A stretch of 64,000 nucleotides of DNA, taken from BOKV01 sp049289295. GTDB taxonomy: Bacteria > Pseudomonadota > Alphaproteobacteria > Rhizobiales > Rhizobiaceae. The position numbers were made by a program, and so were the translations under genes. The notes below the pieces were generated by a model. The model was given only the letters and a program-made list of their open reading frames with translations. It did no database searches and was not told the DNA's origin. The stretch lies in assembly GCA_049289295.1 (NCBI GenBank), contig JBATLL010000091.1:56704-120703 (forward strand), given 5' to 3'. Of this stretch, positions 35,855 to 44,768 are shown piece after piece (within the stretch, counting starts at the first letter, position 1; the number at the start of each line of letters is the position of its first letter).

Positions 35855-36454
35855 ATGATCAAGACGAGGATCAGCATTGCAGCATTGGTTATCGCCTTGC
35901 CGCTATCGGCTTTTGCCCAATCCAGTACCCGGTCCACAGCGCGGGCTCCTGTTGTGCTCGCTGGCGCCAGTGACGGTAATTCTCAATCGGCGCGCTACGA
36001 ATTGCGCGACGAGAAGGATGGTTTCGTCAGGCTGGACACCAGAACCGGCGAACTCAGTTTTTGCCAGGTGGAAAACGCCCGCCTCGTTTGCCGCGTCAGT
36101 TCTGACGAACGCGAAGCCTATGAAAGCGAACTGGCGCGTCTGGAAGACCGGCTCGATGAACTGTCAGCGCGTCTGGAAGCCATGGAGCAGCGCACTGGCG
36201 GGCAGGATGTTCCCAAGGCAGGGGACCGTCTTCAGCCCCTGTTGCCTGAAAATCGTCTGGAAAAGGATAGCCAGCCACAATCTGGCGTGCCTGAGGAAGA
36301 TGCCGTGCCCGAAACCGTCAAGCCCGATGTTGGAAAGACGCGCGAAGAACGCGAATTCGACAGCGCCATGGATTTTGCCGAACGGGCCATGCGCCGGTTT
36401 TTCGAGGCGGTGAAGGATTTGCGCAAGGATCTTGAGAAAGAAAAGACCTACTGA
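35855..36454 (+). CDS. Secreted coiled-coil protein of unknown function
   Basis: A 199-residue protein with a signal peptide (ISIAALVIALPLSAFAQ, cut after about residue 21). A compact domain follows (RYELRDEKDGFVRLDTRTGE-LSFCQV with a second Cys in LVCRVS), then a coiled coil (ERE AYESELARLEDRLDELSA) and an acidic tail ending in Lys-rich sequence. It is probably periplasmic. The ATG at 35855 lies after AAGGGACC. Homologues in rhizobia are hypothetical. Its last 7 bases overlap the convergent thioesterase gene. Confidence 0.7.
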   Translation: MIKTRISIAALVIALPLSAFAQSSTRSTARAPVVLAGASDGNSQSARYELRDEKDGFVRLDTRTGELSFCQVENARLVCRVSSDEREAYESELARLEDRLDELSARLEAMEQRTGGQDVPKAGDRLQPLLPENRLEKDSQPQSGVPEEDAVPETVKPDVGKTREEREFDSAMDFAERAMRRFFEAVKDLRKDLEKEKTY

Positions 36455-37329
36455 ACCCGATTGGCAGAATCACCCATCTGCTTTTCAAAGGCTTCAATCA
36501 CACTGCGCGGCATGGGTACGGACTTGCGTGTTTCGAGGTTCATGACGAGGGCAATCACCTGACCAGTCGCAATGGCCAGGCATGTGCCCACTTCTTCCAG
36601 CTGGTGCGAAATCGACATGGTCTTCTCGTTCATGGCATCAACCCATGAAACAAGACGCAACGCCTGTCCCTCCCTGGCAGGGTTCAGCCTTGTCATTTTC
36701 ATTTCCACCGCTACCCGCCCGTGATTGGCCTCCTGGAGCCAGCGCGTGTCAATTCCGGCATGGGTCCACAGGTGCGGCGCGCCATCGGTGAACCGCGACA
36801 CGATTGCATTCGACAGGAGATCGCCATCGGGTCCGGTTTCGAAGCTGCGTACAACCGAACTGTTCGCCATGAGCGCCTGCCCGCCCTGCAGGAGTGGTGC
36901 GGTATCCACGGGGGGCTGCGGTCCCGGCTTCACACCTCTGGGGATGGCCTGCGCGACGCTCTCTGCGGAGATTACCGTGGCGCCCTGTGCACGGTATCCG
37001 GGCTGGTCGAGTGCGGTAGCAGCCAGGCTTCCTGCTTCAAGATCAAGCAGCAGATGTACAACCGACCCGGCCATTTCGCCGTCGCCAACAACGCCGGACC
37101 AGACACCGACCGGACGTCCCTCCGCCAATTCCCGGTGGTAGCGCACGTGGCGCACGATTGCCGTTCGAGCGCCCGGATTTTGACCGCTCACCTCCAGGGC
37201 GAGCAATTCCGAAGCCTGCTGGAAAGCTCGGTAGTAGAACTGGACATTCCAGTGCCGATTTTCATCGCACTCCCAACTGTTGACGAAAGTTCGGTGAACA
37301 AGCGGAAGCTGGTTGGTTGGAGACTGCAT
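36448..37329 (-). CDS. Acyl-CoA thioesterase-like double hotdog protein
   Basis: A 293-residue protein with two hotdog domains. The first starts FVNSWECDENRHWNVQFYYR, the 4HBT-type N-terminal helix; the second starts near residue 155 and contains THAGIDTRWLQEANHGRVAV. Such proteins hydrolyse acyl-CoA esters. It lies 14 bases downstream of the sodium:solute symporter on the same strand, which suggests a link to carboxylate or acyl metabolism. It overlaps the convergent coiled-coil gene by 7 bases. Confidence 0.75.
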   Translation of the reverse strand: MQSPTNQLPLVHRTFVNSWECDENRHWNVQFYYRAFQQASELLALEVSGQNPGARTAIVRHVRYHRELAEGRPVGVWSGVVGDGEMAGSVVHLLLDLEAGSLAATALDQPGYRAQGATVISAESVAQAIPRGVKPGPQPPVDTAPLLQGGQALMANSSVVRSFETGPDGDLLSNAIVSRFTDGAPHLWTHAGIDTRWLQEANHGRVAVEMKMTRLNPAREGQALRLVSWVDAMNEKTMSISHQLEEVGTCLAIATGQVIALVMNLETRKSVPMPRSVIEAFEKQMGDSANRVQ

Positions 37330-37343
37330 CGACTATTCCCGGT

Positions 37344-39266
37344 TCAGATGGAAGGACCCGAAAGCGGAGCTTCTGTGTCGGGCAGAACAATGGCGTCCAT
37401 GTTCTGCCGCTGAACGCCGCCACGGGTCAGGTAGGATATTGTCAGGACTGCGCAGGCCACGAAGGCAAGGCTGATGAAGCCGGCACTTACCGCTGGAGAA
37501 AGAGCTTCAAGACCCGGAAGCCGTACAATCTGCAAGCCCCAGACTGCGGGACCCTGGTCGCCGATCAGGGTCGCAGGCAAGTTTGGCAGCGCTAGCAAAG
37601 CAAGGAGAAACAGGCCTGTCCCAAGCCCTCCCAGCGCGCCCTTTGTTGTCAAACCGGTCCACCACAAGGCGCCGGCTAGAACCGGCAGCAGCACACCAAG
37701 CGCGATTGCCAGACCCCAGGCCATCAGTTCTGCAGCCGAGATCGGGTATGAAAGTACCCATTGGCCCGCCACGATCATCGCCAGAATGGTAATCAGCCTT
37801 GCCGTGTAAAGTTTGCCCGTCCCGGTGCCCTCCCGTTCATCCTCACGGGAACGCGCAAGGCGCACGAAGGCTGTGCCGGTGGAAAAACCGAAGCCGCAGG
37901 CCCCGGCGAGCGCAAGCGCCACGATAGCCGCCGCCATCATTACCGCCAGCCCGTCAGGCAGGCCCGACAGGCTTCCGAAATCCAGTGTCAGGACTTCAGG
38001 CGACAGGCTGATATCACTGGGGCCAATGATGAATTCGCGGCTCCCGCCACATGCGCTCACCAATTCATCAAGCGTGGCGTTCGACTGCCTGCAGACCTGT
38101 ATCATCGGCTCGCCGGGAACGGCAGGAGAGAACTGGCCCTTGCGCGAATGCAACCACTCGGGAACCTGGCTTGGATCAGCGAAGGACAGGCCAAGCAGGC
38201 TGTCATAAAGGGAAAGCTTGGTGAAAGCGGCTATCGCTGGCGCGGTGCTGAGAACAAGGGCTGCAAGCAGAATGGCCTTGGCAATCGCCCGGCGTCCCGA
38301 AACGATGCGTCGCCCGGCCGGGAACTGGCCAATGAGTGCTGGCGTGGCACTCAGCCCGAGGGCGATAAAGACCGCAAGCACGCCCGCAATTGCCACGCCA
38401 CTTTCCAGTTCCAGCGCATCTGGAACCCGGATCTGGCGGCTCAGGACCGTGCCACCAATGGCAGCGAGCTGGGCTTCGATGTCCCTGATATCGTGAACCG
38501 CACCAAGGCCATAGGACAGCTGGGGAATGGGAAAGCCACCAACGACAACCGAATGCCAGACGACCGGAACGATGTAGGCCGTGGCCAGTGCAATGAATGC
38601 CAGGCCGCCGGCACGCAGGACACCGACCTGTCCTCCAGGGATCACACACAGGCTCACCACGCCAACCGCACCCCACAGCAGCACCGGCTCACTTGCCGGA
38701 ATGAAAAGCGCGGAGAACTGCAAGGCGATTTTCAAAGCCGAGGCCAGCAGCAGGAAACTGGCGGCAAAGGCAGCCGTGGCAGTCGCGATGCCTGCTGCTC
38801 GGTTGGCGAAACGCGCGCTGACCAGTTCGCCAACGCTGCTCGCGCCAGATTTGCGCATGCCTTGTGAAAACAGGACTGATGAAAGAGCAGCACCCACAAG
38901 CGGCGCCATGATCCAGACAAGCGCATCAATGGAGCCATGAAAGAAACGGGCAGCCAGGGTGGGAATGCCGCTGAAGAACAGCAGCAGTGCCGCCAGTGGA
39001 AAGGCACCGGTAACCGCAGGCACCACCCTGTCGGCAAGCAGCCAGCGCCTGAAAGACATGGTTGCCGTCTGGAAAGCCAGCATGATTGCGAGCGAAACGA
39101 TGACAAGGGCCGCAGCAACGGAGGACACTGATTCTGGTGCACCGGTGCGATCTGCCAGCAGCAGGAGTATGCCGAATGCAAGGACGGAAAGACCTATCGT
39201 CAAAGCGAAGCGGGCGGCTTCGCCAGCCTCCATGGCGCCTGGGTTCCTGTCAGAGCGCATCGTCAT
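37344..39266 (-). CDS. Sodium:solute symporter family protein, large subunit (VC_2705-like)
   Basis: A 640-residue inner membrane transporter of the SSS family with about 13-14 helices. Family features: MSFRRWLLADRVVPAVTGAF near residue 70 and FSQGMRKSGASSVGELVSARFANRAAGI, the loop typical of the group. A periplasmic insert of about 90 residues containing two cysteines (MIQVCRQ, SACGGS) lies in the middle. It likely takes up a monocarboxylate such as acetate. It overlaps the small membrane gene upstream by ATGA. The interrupted kinase nearby has a symporter-like sensor domain, consistent with a shared substrate. Confidence 0.82.
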   Translation of the reverse strand: MTMRSDRNPGAMEAGEAARFALTIGLSVLAFGILLLLADRTGAPESVSSVAAALVIVSLAIMLAFQTATMSFRRWLLADRVVPAVTGAFPLAALLLFFSGIPTLAARFFHGSIDALVWIMAPLVGAALSSVLFSQGMRKSGASSVGELVSARFANRAAGIATATAAFAASFLLLASALKIALQFSALFIPASEPVLLWGAVGVVSLCVIPGGQVGVLRAGGLAFIALATAYIVPVVWHSVVVGGFPIPQLSYGLGAVHDIRDIEAQLAAIGGTVLSRQIRVPDALELESGVAIAGVLAVFIALGLSATPALIGQFPAGRRIVSGRRAIAKAILLAALVLSTAPAIAAFTKLSLYDSLLGLSFADPSQVPEWLHSRKGQFSPAVPGEPMIQVCRQSNATLDELVSACGGSREFIIGPSDISLSPEVLTLDFGSLSGLPDGLAVMMAAAIVALALAGACGFGFSTGTAFVRLARSREDEREGTGTGKLYTARLITILAMIVAGQWVLSYPISAAELMAWGLAIALGVLLPVLAGALWWTGLTTKGALGGLGTGLFLLALLALPNLPATLIGDQGPAVWGLQIVRLPGLEALSPAVSAGFISLAFVACAVLTISYLTRGGVQRQNMDAIVLPDTEAPLSGPSI

Positions 39267-39517
39267 TCATCTCCGGACAGGCCATTGTTTCGCGCTTCCC
39301 GATCCTGCCAGCGCGCGAGGAATTGCAGGCCGAAAAAAAGAGCCATGGGCAAGCATATCGAAGCCAGTAATTCCGAAAGGGGAATGCCGACCATGTGTCC
39401 GCCCCTTTCGCTCGCAAACAGGAGCGGGACGATCAACAGCGCAAGCGCCCCGACAATGGCGCCTGCCACTGCAAGTCCGGTCCGTTTGCGCCAGCGTTCG
39501 ATGTTACGGCTAGTCAA
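39263..39517 (-). CDS. Small membrane protein, putative symporter small subunit
   Basis: An 84-residue protein with two membrane helices (about 12-33 and 44-65) ending LARWQDREARNN. Its size, topology and coupling to the large symporter gene (stop overlaps start as ATGA) match the small subunits (DUF4212/DUF485-like) that accompany such symporters. The start is uncertain: TTG at 39517 is used; another TTG at 39559 is possible. No ATG is available in frame. Confidence 0.6.
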   Translation of the reverse strand: MTSRNIERWRKRTGLAVAGAIVGALALLIVPLLFASERGGHMVGIPLSELLASICLPMALFFGLQFLARWQDREARNNGLSGDE

Positions 39518-39722
39518 TCCACAATTCCGTTTCCCAGAACTTGCAGCCTGCCATGTCAATGGCTTTGCAACTCCATATCACGCCCAATAGCCATGGTGGA
39601 ACCAGCCTTTGAGGCCTTCGAAGGTTTTCCACTGGCGCCATTGCGACGTCTTGCTTGCATTTTTGCATGGCAATCCCAATAATCGCGGAATACGGCTCAA
39701 TGGGCCAGGGGAGGAGCTATCT

Positions 39723-40370
39723 TTGGCAGCGGGGACAATCATTGTCGCTGACGACCATCCGCTTTTTCGCGATGCCATGAAACAGGCCATCGACGGTCTG
39801 GATCAAAGTCCCGAGGTGGCGATGGCTGGCGATTTCAGCGAGGTAATTTCGCGCATCGATTCAGATGACATGGTGGAACTGGTCCTGCTGGACATCAACA
39901 TGCCCGGCAATGCCGGCCTGTCCGGCCTGCTCAGGTTGCGTGCCGAATATCCCGCCATTCCGGTCATGCTGGTTTCTGCGACCGAGGATGCTTCCACCAT
40001 CCAGCGTGCGATGGAACTGGGCGCATCCGGCTTCATTCCCAAATCTTCCGCCATGCCGGAAATCAGATCGGCCATCGAAACGGTTCTTGCCGGCGGCTTG
40101 TGGGTTCCAGCGGGAATTGAACAGGATTCGACGCAGGACGCCGAGTTCATCGATCTGGCCGAGCGCATCAAGAGCCTTACACCGCAGCAAGGCAGGGTTC
40201 TGTCGATGCTGGCCGAAGGCTTGCTCAACAAGCAGATTGCCTATGAGTTGAGCGTCTCGGAAGCCACGGTGAAGGCGCATGTTTCAGCGGTGCTGCTCAA
40301 GCTCGGTGTGGACAGCCGCACCCAGGCCGTCATTGCACTCGGGAAACTGACCGCGCAGCCGACCCCCTGA
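39723..40370 (+). CDS. LuxR-family response regulator (CrbR/ErdR-like), TTG start
   Basis: A 215-residue two-component regulator. The receiver domain (1-120) has acidic residues D10-D11 (VADDHPLF), phosphoacceptor Asp57 in LLDINMPG, Thr/Ser in LVSATED and Lys107 in IPKSS. The LuxR helix-turn-helix lies at about 150-210 (LTPQQGRVLSMLAEGLLNKQ, then VSEATVKAHVSAVLLKLGVD). The TTG at 39723 has GAGGAG about 6 bases upstream; earlier frames would lie in the SD. It sits beside a symporter-sensor kinase, as CrbR/ErdR sits near CrbS/MxtR, so control of acetate use is inferred. Confidence 0.87.
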   Translation: MAAGTIIVADDHPLFRDAMKQAIDGLDQSPEVAMAGDFSEVISRIDSDDMVELVLLDINMPGNAGLSGLLRLRAEYPAIPVMLVSATEDASTIQRAMELGASGFIPKSSAMPEIRSAIETVLAGGLWVPAGIEQDSTQDAEFIDLAERIKSLTPQQGRVLSMLAEGLLNKQIAYELSVSEATVKAHVSAVLLKLGVDSRTQAVIALGKLTAQPTP

Positions 40371-40375
40371 ACGGA

Positions 40376-43300
40376 TTACTCCGCCGCCTGGCGCCCGGAA
40401 ATGCTGCGCGCCAGCAACGCCCGCAATGCCGCTGGGCGCACAGGCTTGTTCAACAGTGGCACCTGCTCGGCATCCGCCTGAGCCTTAACGCCAGGTGATC
40501 TGTCCGCTGTCACCAGTACACAGGGGAAATGCGTACCGTGCGAGCGGCGGATATCGGCAATCGCGTCCATGCCCGTCTCATTGTCCAGGTGATAGTCGGC
40601 CAGAACCGTGTCGGGTGCCCTGCCTACTTCACGGATGGCTGCAAGTGCTGAATCCCCGTCCGGCGCGGTCCTCACCGTACAACCCCATTGTGTCAGCAGC
40701 GTTGCCATGCCTTCCAGGATCGAATTGTCATTGTCTATGCACACGACAAAAAGACCTGGCATCATGCCGGCCTGCATTGGTGCGCGCCCAGCCTTTTCAC
40801 CTTCGCCCGATTTGACGGCAGGTGTTGCCCGCGGAACCTCGACGCTGAAGATCGATCCGGAACCAGGTTTTGATTTCACCACAACGGAATGACCCAGCAC
40901 CCTTGAAATCCGATCGACTATCGAAAGGCCAAGGCCGAGTCCGGGAGCCTGCTTTTTCCCGCCGTCGAGCCTCTGGAATTCAGAATAGATGCGTTTCTGG
41001 TCGCTCTGATCGATACCGATACCGGTGTCCGCGACAAGGATGCGCACCTTGCCTTCGCTGCGTCTTGCGCCCACGACCACCCTGCCTTCTGGAGTGTATT
41101 TGAGCGCGTTGGAAATCAGGTTCTGCACGAGCCTTCGCAACAGGGCTGGATCGGATTGCACCCACAGGGAAGAGTGAATGATGACAAGGTCGAGGTTTCG
41201 CTCCTCCGCTATCGGTTTGAATTCGACTTCCATCTGATCGAAAATCCGGCTCAGGGGAAAAGCCTGGACACTGGTTTCCTGCTTCCCCGTATCGAGCCTG
41301 GAGATGGCCAGGATCGCACCCAGAATGTCTTCAACCGATTCCAGCGCCTTTCCGATATTGGTCGCAATGGGAGCATCCTTGGACTCGGCAACACGTTCCA
41401 TCAGCGCCGACGTATAAAGGCGCGCTGCGTTGAGGGGTTGCAGGATGTCGTGGCCGGCGGCGGCAAGAAAACGCGTCTTGGAGGCATTCGCCTGGTCCGC
41501 CGCCTTGGTGGCCCGTTCGAGTTTCTGGTTGGCGCGCACCAGCTCACTCGTTCTTTCCTCCACCCGCCGTTCCAGCGTTTCGTTCGATTCGCGCAGCGCT
41601 TCGGCCACCAGTATCCGGTCTGTGATATCGTGCCAGGTCACGACGATGCCTCCGCCCGGCATCGAGCTGGAACGGATTTCGAGGATTTTCTCGGATGCCG
41701 ACAACGCCAGCAGCCAGGGCTGCGTTTCATTGACGATCTTGTCGCCCAGCTCGGAGGCGTTGACCTGTTGCGTGTCGAGCCCGTGAATGTCGACCATCTC
41801 TGCTGCAATTGCATTCAGGGTCACGCCGGCCTGGCCGAAGCTGGCGGGAAGGCCCAGAAGGCGGCGGAACCGCCGGTTCCAGAAGGCCAGCCGGTACTCG
41901 CTGTCGAAAACCGATACGCCCTGGTCCATCTGGTCGAGAGCCGTTTGTAGCACGTCGCGATTGTACTGAAGCGCTTCCGATGCCTGGTCGAGCAATTCGA
42001 TATCGGCCTTGCTCGTTCCCTCGAAGCGTTTCAGCAACAAGGTATGCACCAGGCGTGACGAGGAAGCGCCAATGGCGCTGGCAAGCAATTGCTCGGAAAA
42101 CCGCAGGAGATTTGGATCGACCGGGTCTGCTGCTTCCGGTTTGCCGCCGCCTTCGTTCCAGTAGCCTTCAAACGCGCGCTCTGTTCGCCTGCTTCCGAGA
42201 TAGCGCGAAACTGTCGAGGTAAGTTCTCCCACGCTCACCTTTGATTCGGCGCTGCGCCGCCCGATGGAAAGGGGTTGGCGTCGGGTGACGAAAAGTGCTG
42301 CCTGGGTCATCTCGCTTTGCGAGGGTTTTCTTGAAAGCGATCCGGCCGCAAACAATAGCGCATTGGCTGCAAGGCTCCACACAAGGCCGTTTGCAAATGG
42401 GGAAAGGCCGAGGTCGAAAAGTGCGCCGGGTCTGATCAGGTGACTTCCCGTGAAGCTCGACGCGACAAGCCAGTTGCCATTGTCGAACAATGTCGGCAGC
42501 AGCAGCGTATAGGCCCATACGGAGAATCCGCCGGTCATTCCCGCAATCGCCCCCCGCGAATTGGCTCCCTGCCACAGCAGGCCGCCGAAGAAGGAGGGTG
42601 AAAGCTGGGCAATCGCCGCAAAGGAAACCAGGCCGATGGAGGCCAGGGCCTGCGAATTGTCCGCAGCGCGATAATAGGTATAGGCAAGGAACAGCAGGAC
42701 CAGGATCGCGGTACGGCGAATCTGGAGGATCAGATGTTCCATCGATCCCAGCCCGGTGCGCTCGTCATTTCCCTGGCGGCGCAGGATCAGCGGCAGAACC
42801 AGATTGTTGGAAATCATGATCGCGAGCGCAACGCAGGCCACGACCACCATTGCAGCGCCCGCGGACAGTCCGCCAATGAAGGCAAAGATGGAAATGAGGT
42901 TGTTGCCTGCCGACAATGGCAGCAGCAGCACGAAGTCATCCGCGTTTACGCCCGTGTCGAGATGGATCACGCCTGCTGCGGCAATCGGCAGGACAAAGAG
43001 GTTGATTGCGACCAGGTAAACCGGAAACAGCCAGCGCGCGCGCCGCAATTCGGATTCGGAATGGTTTTCCACGACCGTCACATGAAACTGGCGTGGCAGC
43101 AGCAGAAAGACCAGAAGACTGAGGATCGTCAGGATGGTGAAGTTTGCCCAGTCGACGCCGTTCGCCTCGATGGCCTGCAGCTTCGTGTTCAGCGCGGCAG
43201 CAGCCCAAAGATCGCCAAACCCGTCAAACATGAAATAGGTGACGAAGATGCCGACGCACAGGAAGGCTGCGATCTTGACGACGGATTCGACCGCAACCGC

Positions 43301-43882
43301 TAGCATCAGGCCATCCTGGTGTTCGGTCGCATCGGCATGACGCGTTCCAAACAGGATGGTGAACAGGGCAAGGGTGATGGCGATGAGAATGGAAATCTCT
43401 CCAAGCGCCAGGAATTCCTGATCGGTCGTGGCGCTGTAATGCGAAATCAGCTTGGAAACGGAGTTGGTCACAGCCTTGAGCTGCAACGAAATGTACGGCA
43501 CCGTTCCGATGACAACGATGAGTGTTGCCACCGCGGCCACACGGACGCTCTTGCCGTAACGCGCGCCAAGGAAGTCGGCGACGGAAGTTATACGCTCCTC
43601 CTATGAGAGGCGTACGACCCGCTTCAGCAACGGATAGCCGACAGTCATCAGGATCACCGGCCCGGTATAGATGGCAAGGAATGCAATGCCGCCCGATGCC
43701 GCCAGGCCAACGGAGCCGAAGAAGGTCCAGGTGGTGCAATAGATTGCCAGCGAAAAGGCGTAGATGTTTGGTCGGCTGGAAACGGGAGAACCGTGCCGGC
43801 GCCGGTCTCCGTAGCTTGCAACCGCGAACAGGATCAGCAGATAGAGGAATGCGGTGCCGATTACCGCCCACCCCTGTATCAT
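40376..43882 (-). pseudogene. Hybrid sensor histidine kinase with symporter sensor (CrbS/MxtR-like), interrupted by an in-frame TAG
   Basis: One reading frame from ATG 43882 to the stop at 40376, 1168 codons, broken by TAG at 43601-43603 (codon 94). Both sides are in the same frame and read as one protein: ...RVVRLS, stop, EERITSVADFLGARYGKS. Layout: SSS symporter domain with 13 helices (1-530), PAS domain (about 640-760), coiled coil, HisKA with phosphoacceptor His811 in GHDILQPLNA, HATPase (NALKYTPEG, DTGIGID, GLGLGLSIV) and receiver domain with Asp1096 (LADYHLD). A single change from CAG or AAG would explain the stop. It converges on the response regulator gene, 5 bases between stops. An AGGAGG sits across the stop codon. 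It may be a pseudogene, two polypeptides, read-through, or a sequencing error. Confidence 0.85.
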
Positions 43883-44142
43883 CTCTTACCTCACTCCCAA
43901 GACTGAAGTTTCAGCTTTCTCCGTCGGAATTTGGAACATGCCGGGTGCCTGCTTGTCCAGCCTCTTCATCGCGTGAGGCAAGCCTGGCAGGCGATCACCA
44001 CACGCATCATAAATTTGCTTAACGTAGGGTAAGACAAACTGTATAGGTATCGCGGCCCTGTGAAGCTACTCCGGGGCGGGGGCCAGAACGGCAGGCACAT
44101 CGCCCTGCATCTGGCCGGTGATGGGAAACGAAAGGGGAATAC

Positions 44143-44568
44143 ATGCTCAAGGAATTCAAGGCATTCATCATGCGCGGCAACGTCATGGACCTGGCGGTCG
44201 GCGTGATCATTGGCGCGGCATTCAGCGCTATCGTGGGTTCATTGACCGACGACATCATCATGCCGATCATTGGCCTGTTCACAGGCGGCGTCGACTTCTC
44301 GAACATGTTCGTCGGGCTGACCGATTCGGTCACGGCAACATCGCTCGAGGCGGCCAAGGAACAGGGCGCTGTCTTCGCATACGGCAAGTTCATTACGGCG
44401 ATCATCAACTTCCTGATCATTGCCTGGGTCATCTTCATGATGGTCAAGGCAGTCAACAAGCTGATGCCTCCACCAGCGCCAGCAGCGGCAGCTGGCCCGA
44501 CCCAGGACCAGAAGCTTCTGACTGAAATTCGCGATCTCCTTGCCAAGGGCGCTAAAGCGAAGAAATAG
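44143..44568 (+). CDS. mscL: Large-conductance mechanosensitive channel MscL
   Basis: A 141-residue inner membrane channel that opens under high membrane tension to release solutes on osmotic downshock. The N-terminal amphipathic helix and first membrane helix read MLKEFKAFIMRGNVMDLAVG, VIIGAAFSAIVGSLTDDIIM and the second helix is FLIIAWVIFMMVKAVNKL. The C-terminal helix (QKLLTEIRDLLAK) forms the cytoplasmic bundle. AAGGGGAATAC precedes the ATG. Monocistronic, with a candidate terminator downstream. Confidence 0.96.
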   Translation: MLKEFKAFIMRGNVMDLAVGVIIGAAFSAIVGSLTDDIIMPIIGLFTGGVDFSNMFVGLTDSVTATSLEAAKEQGAVFAYGKFITAIINFLIIAWVIFMMVKAVNKLMPPPAPAAAAGPTQDQKLLTEIRDLLAKGAKAKK

Positions 44569-44597
44569 GCTTCCAGATACACGATCTGACACTGGCC

Positions 44598-44621
44598 GGC
44601 CGGGTGCAAAAGCATCCGGCC
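44598..44621 (+). terminator. Candidate terminator after mscL
   Basis: A 10-bp stem with one G-U pair (44598-44607 with 44612-44621) and an AAAA loop, 29 bases past the mscL stop. The following sequence has only a short T run (CTTT), so the case is moderate. Confidence 0.5.
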
Positions 44622-44768
44622 AAGCTTTACCTGCCGACAACCATTGTCTGCCATACTGGTTGCCTGGATGAGACGGTGCCGGTATCCCGGCACATGAAGT
44701 GATTCGCGCCATCCACGGGACAAATGGGGTCGAAACCGGCGAAAATGCCGGTCAGGCAGGGGAATAGG

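Noticed and set aside
43541..43603. Frameshift in the hybrid kinase
   Set aside because: The distance between the two pieces is a multiple of three and translation across the gap gives the expected family sequence, so this is a nonsense codon and not a frameshift.
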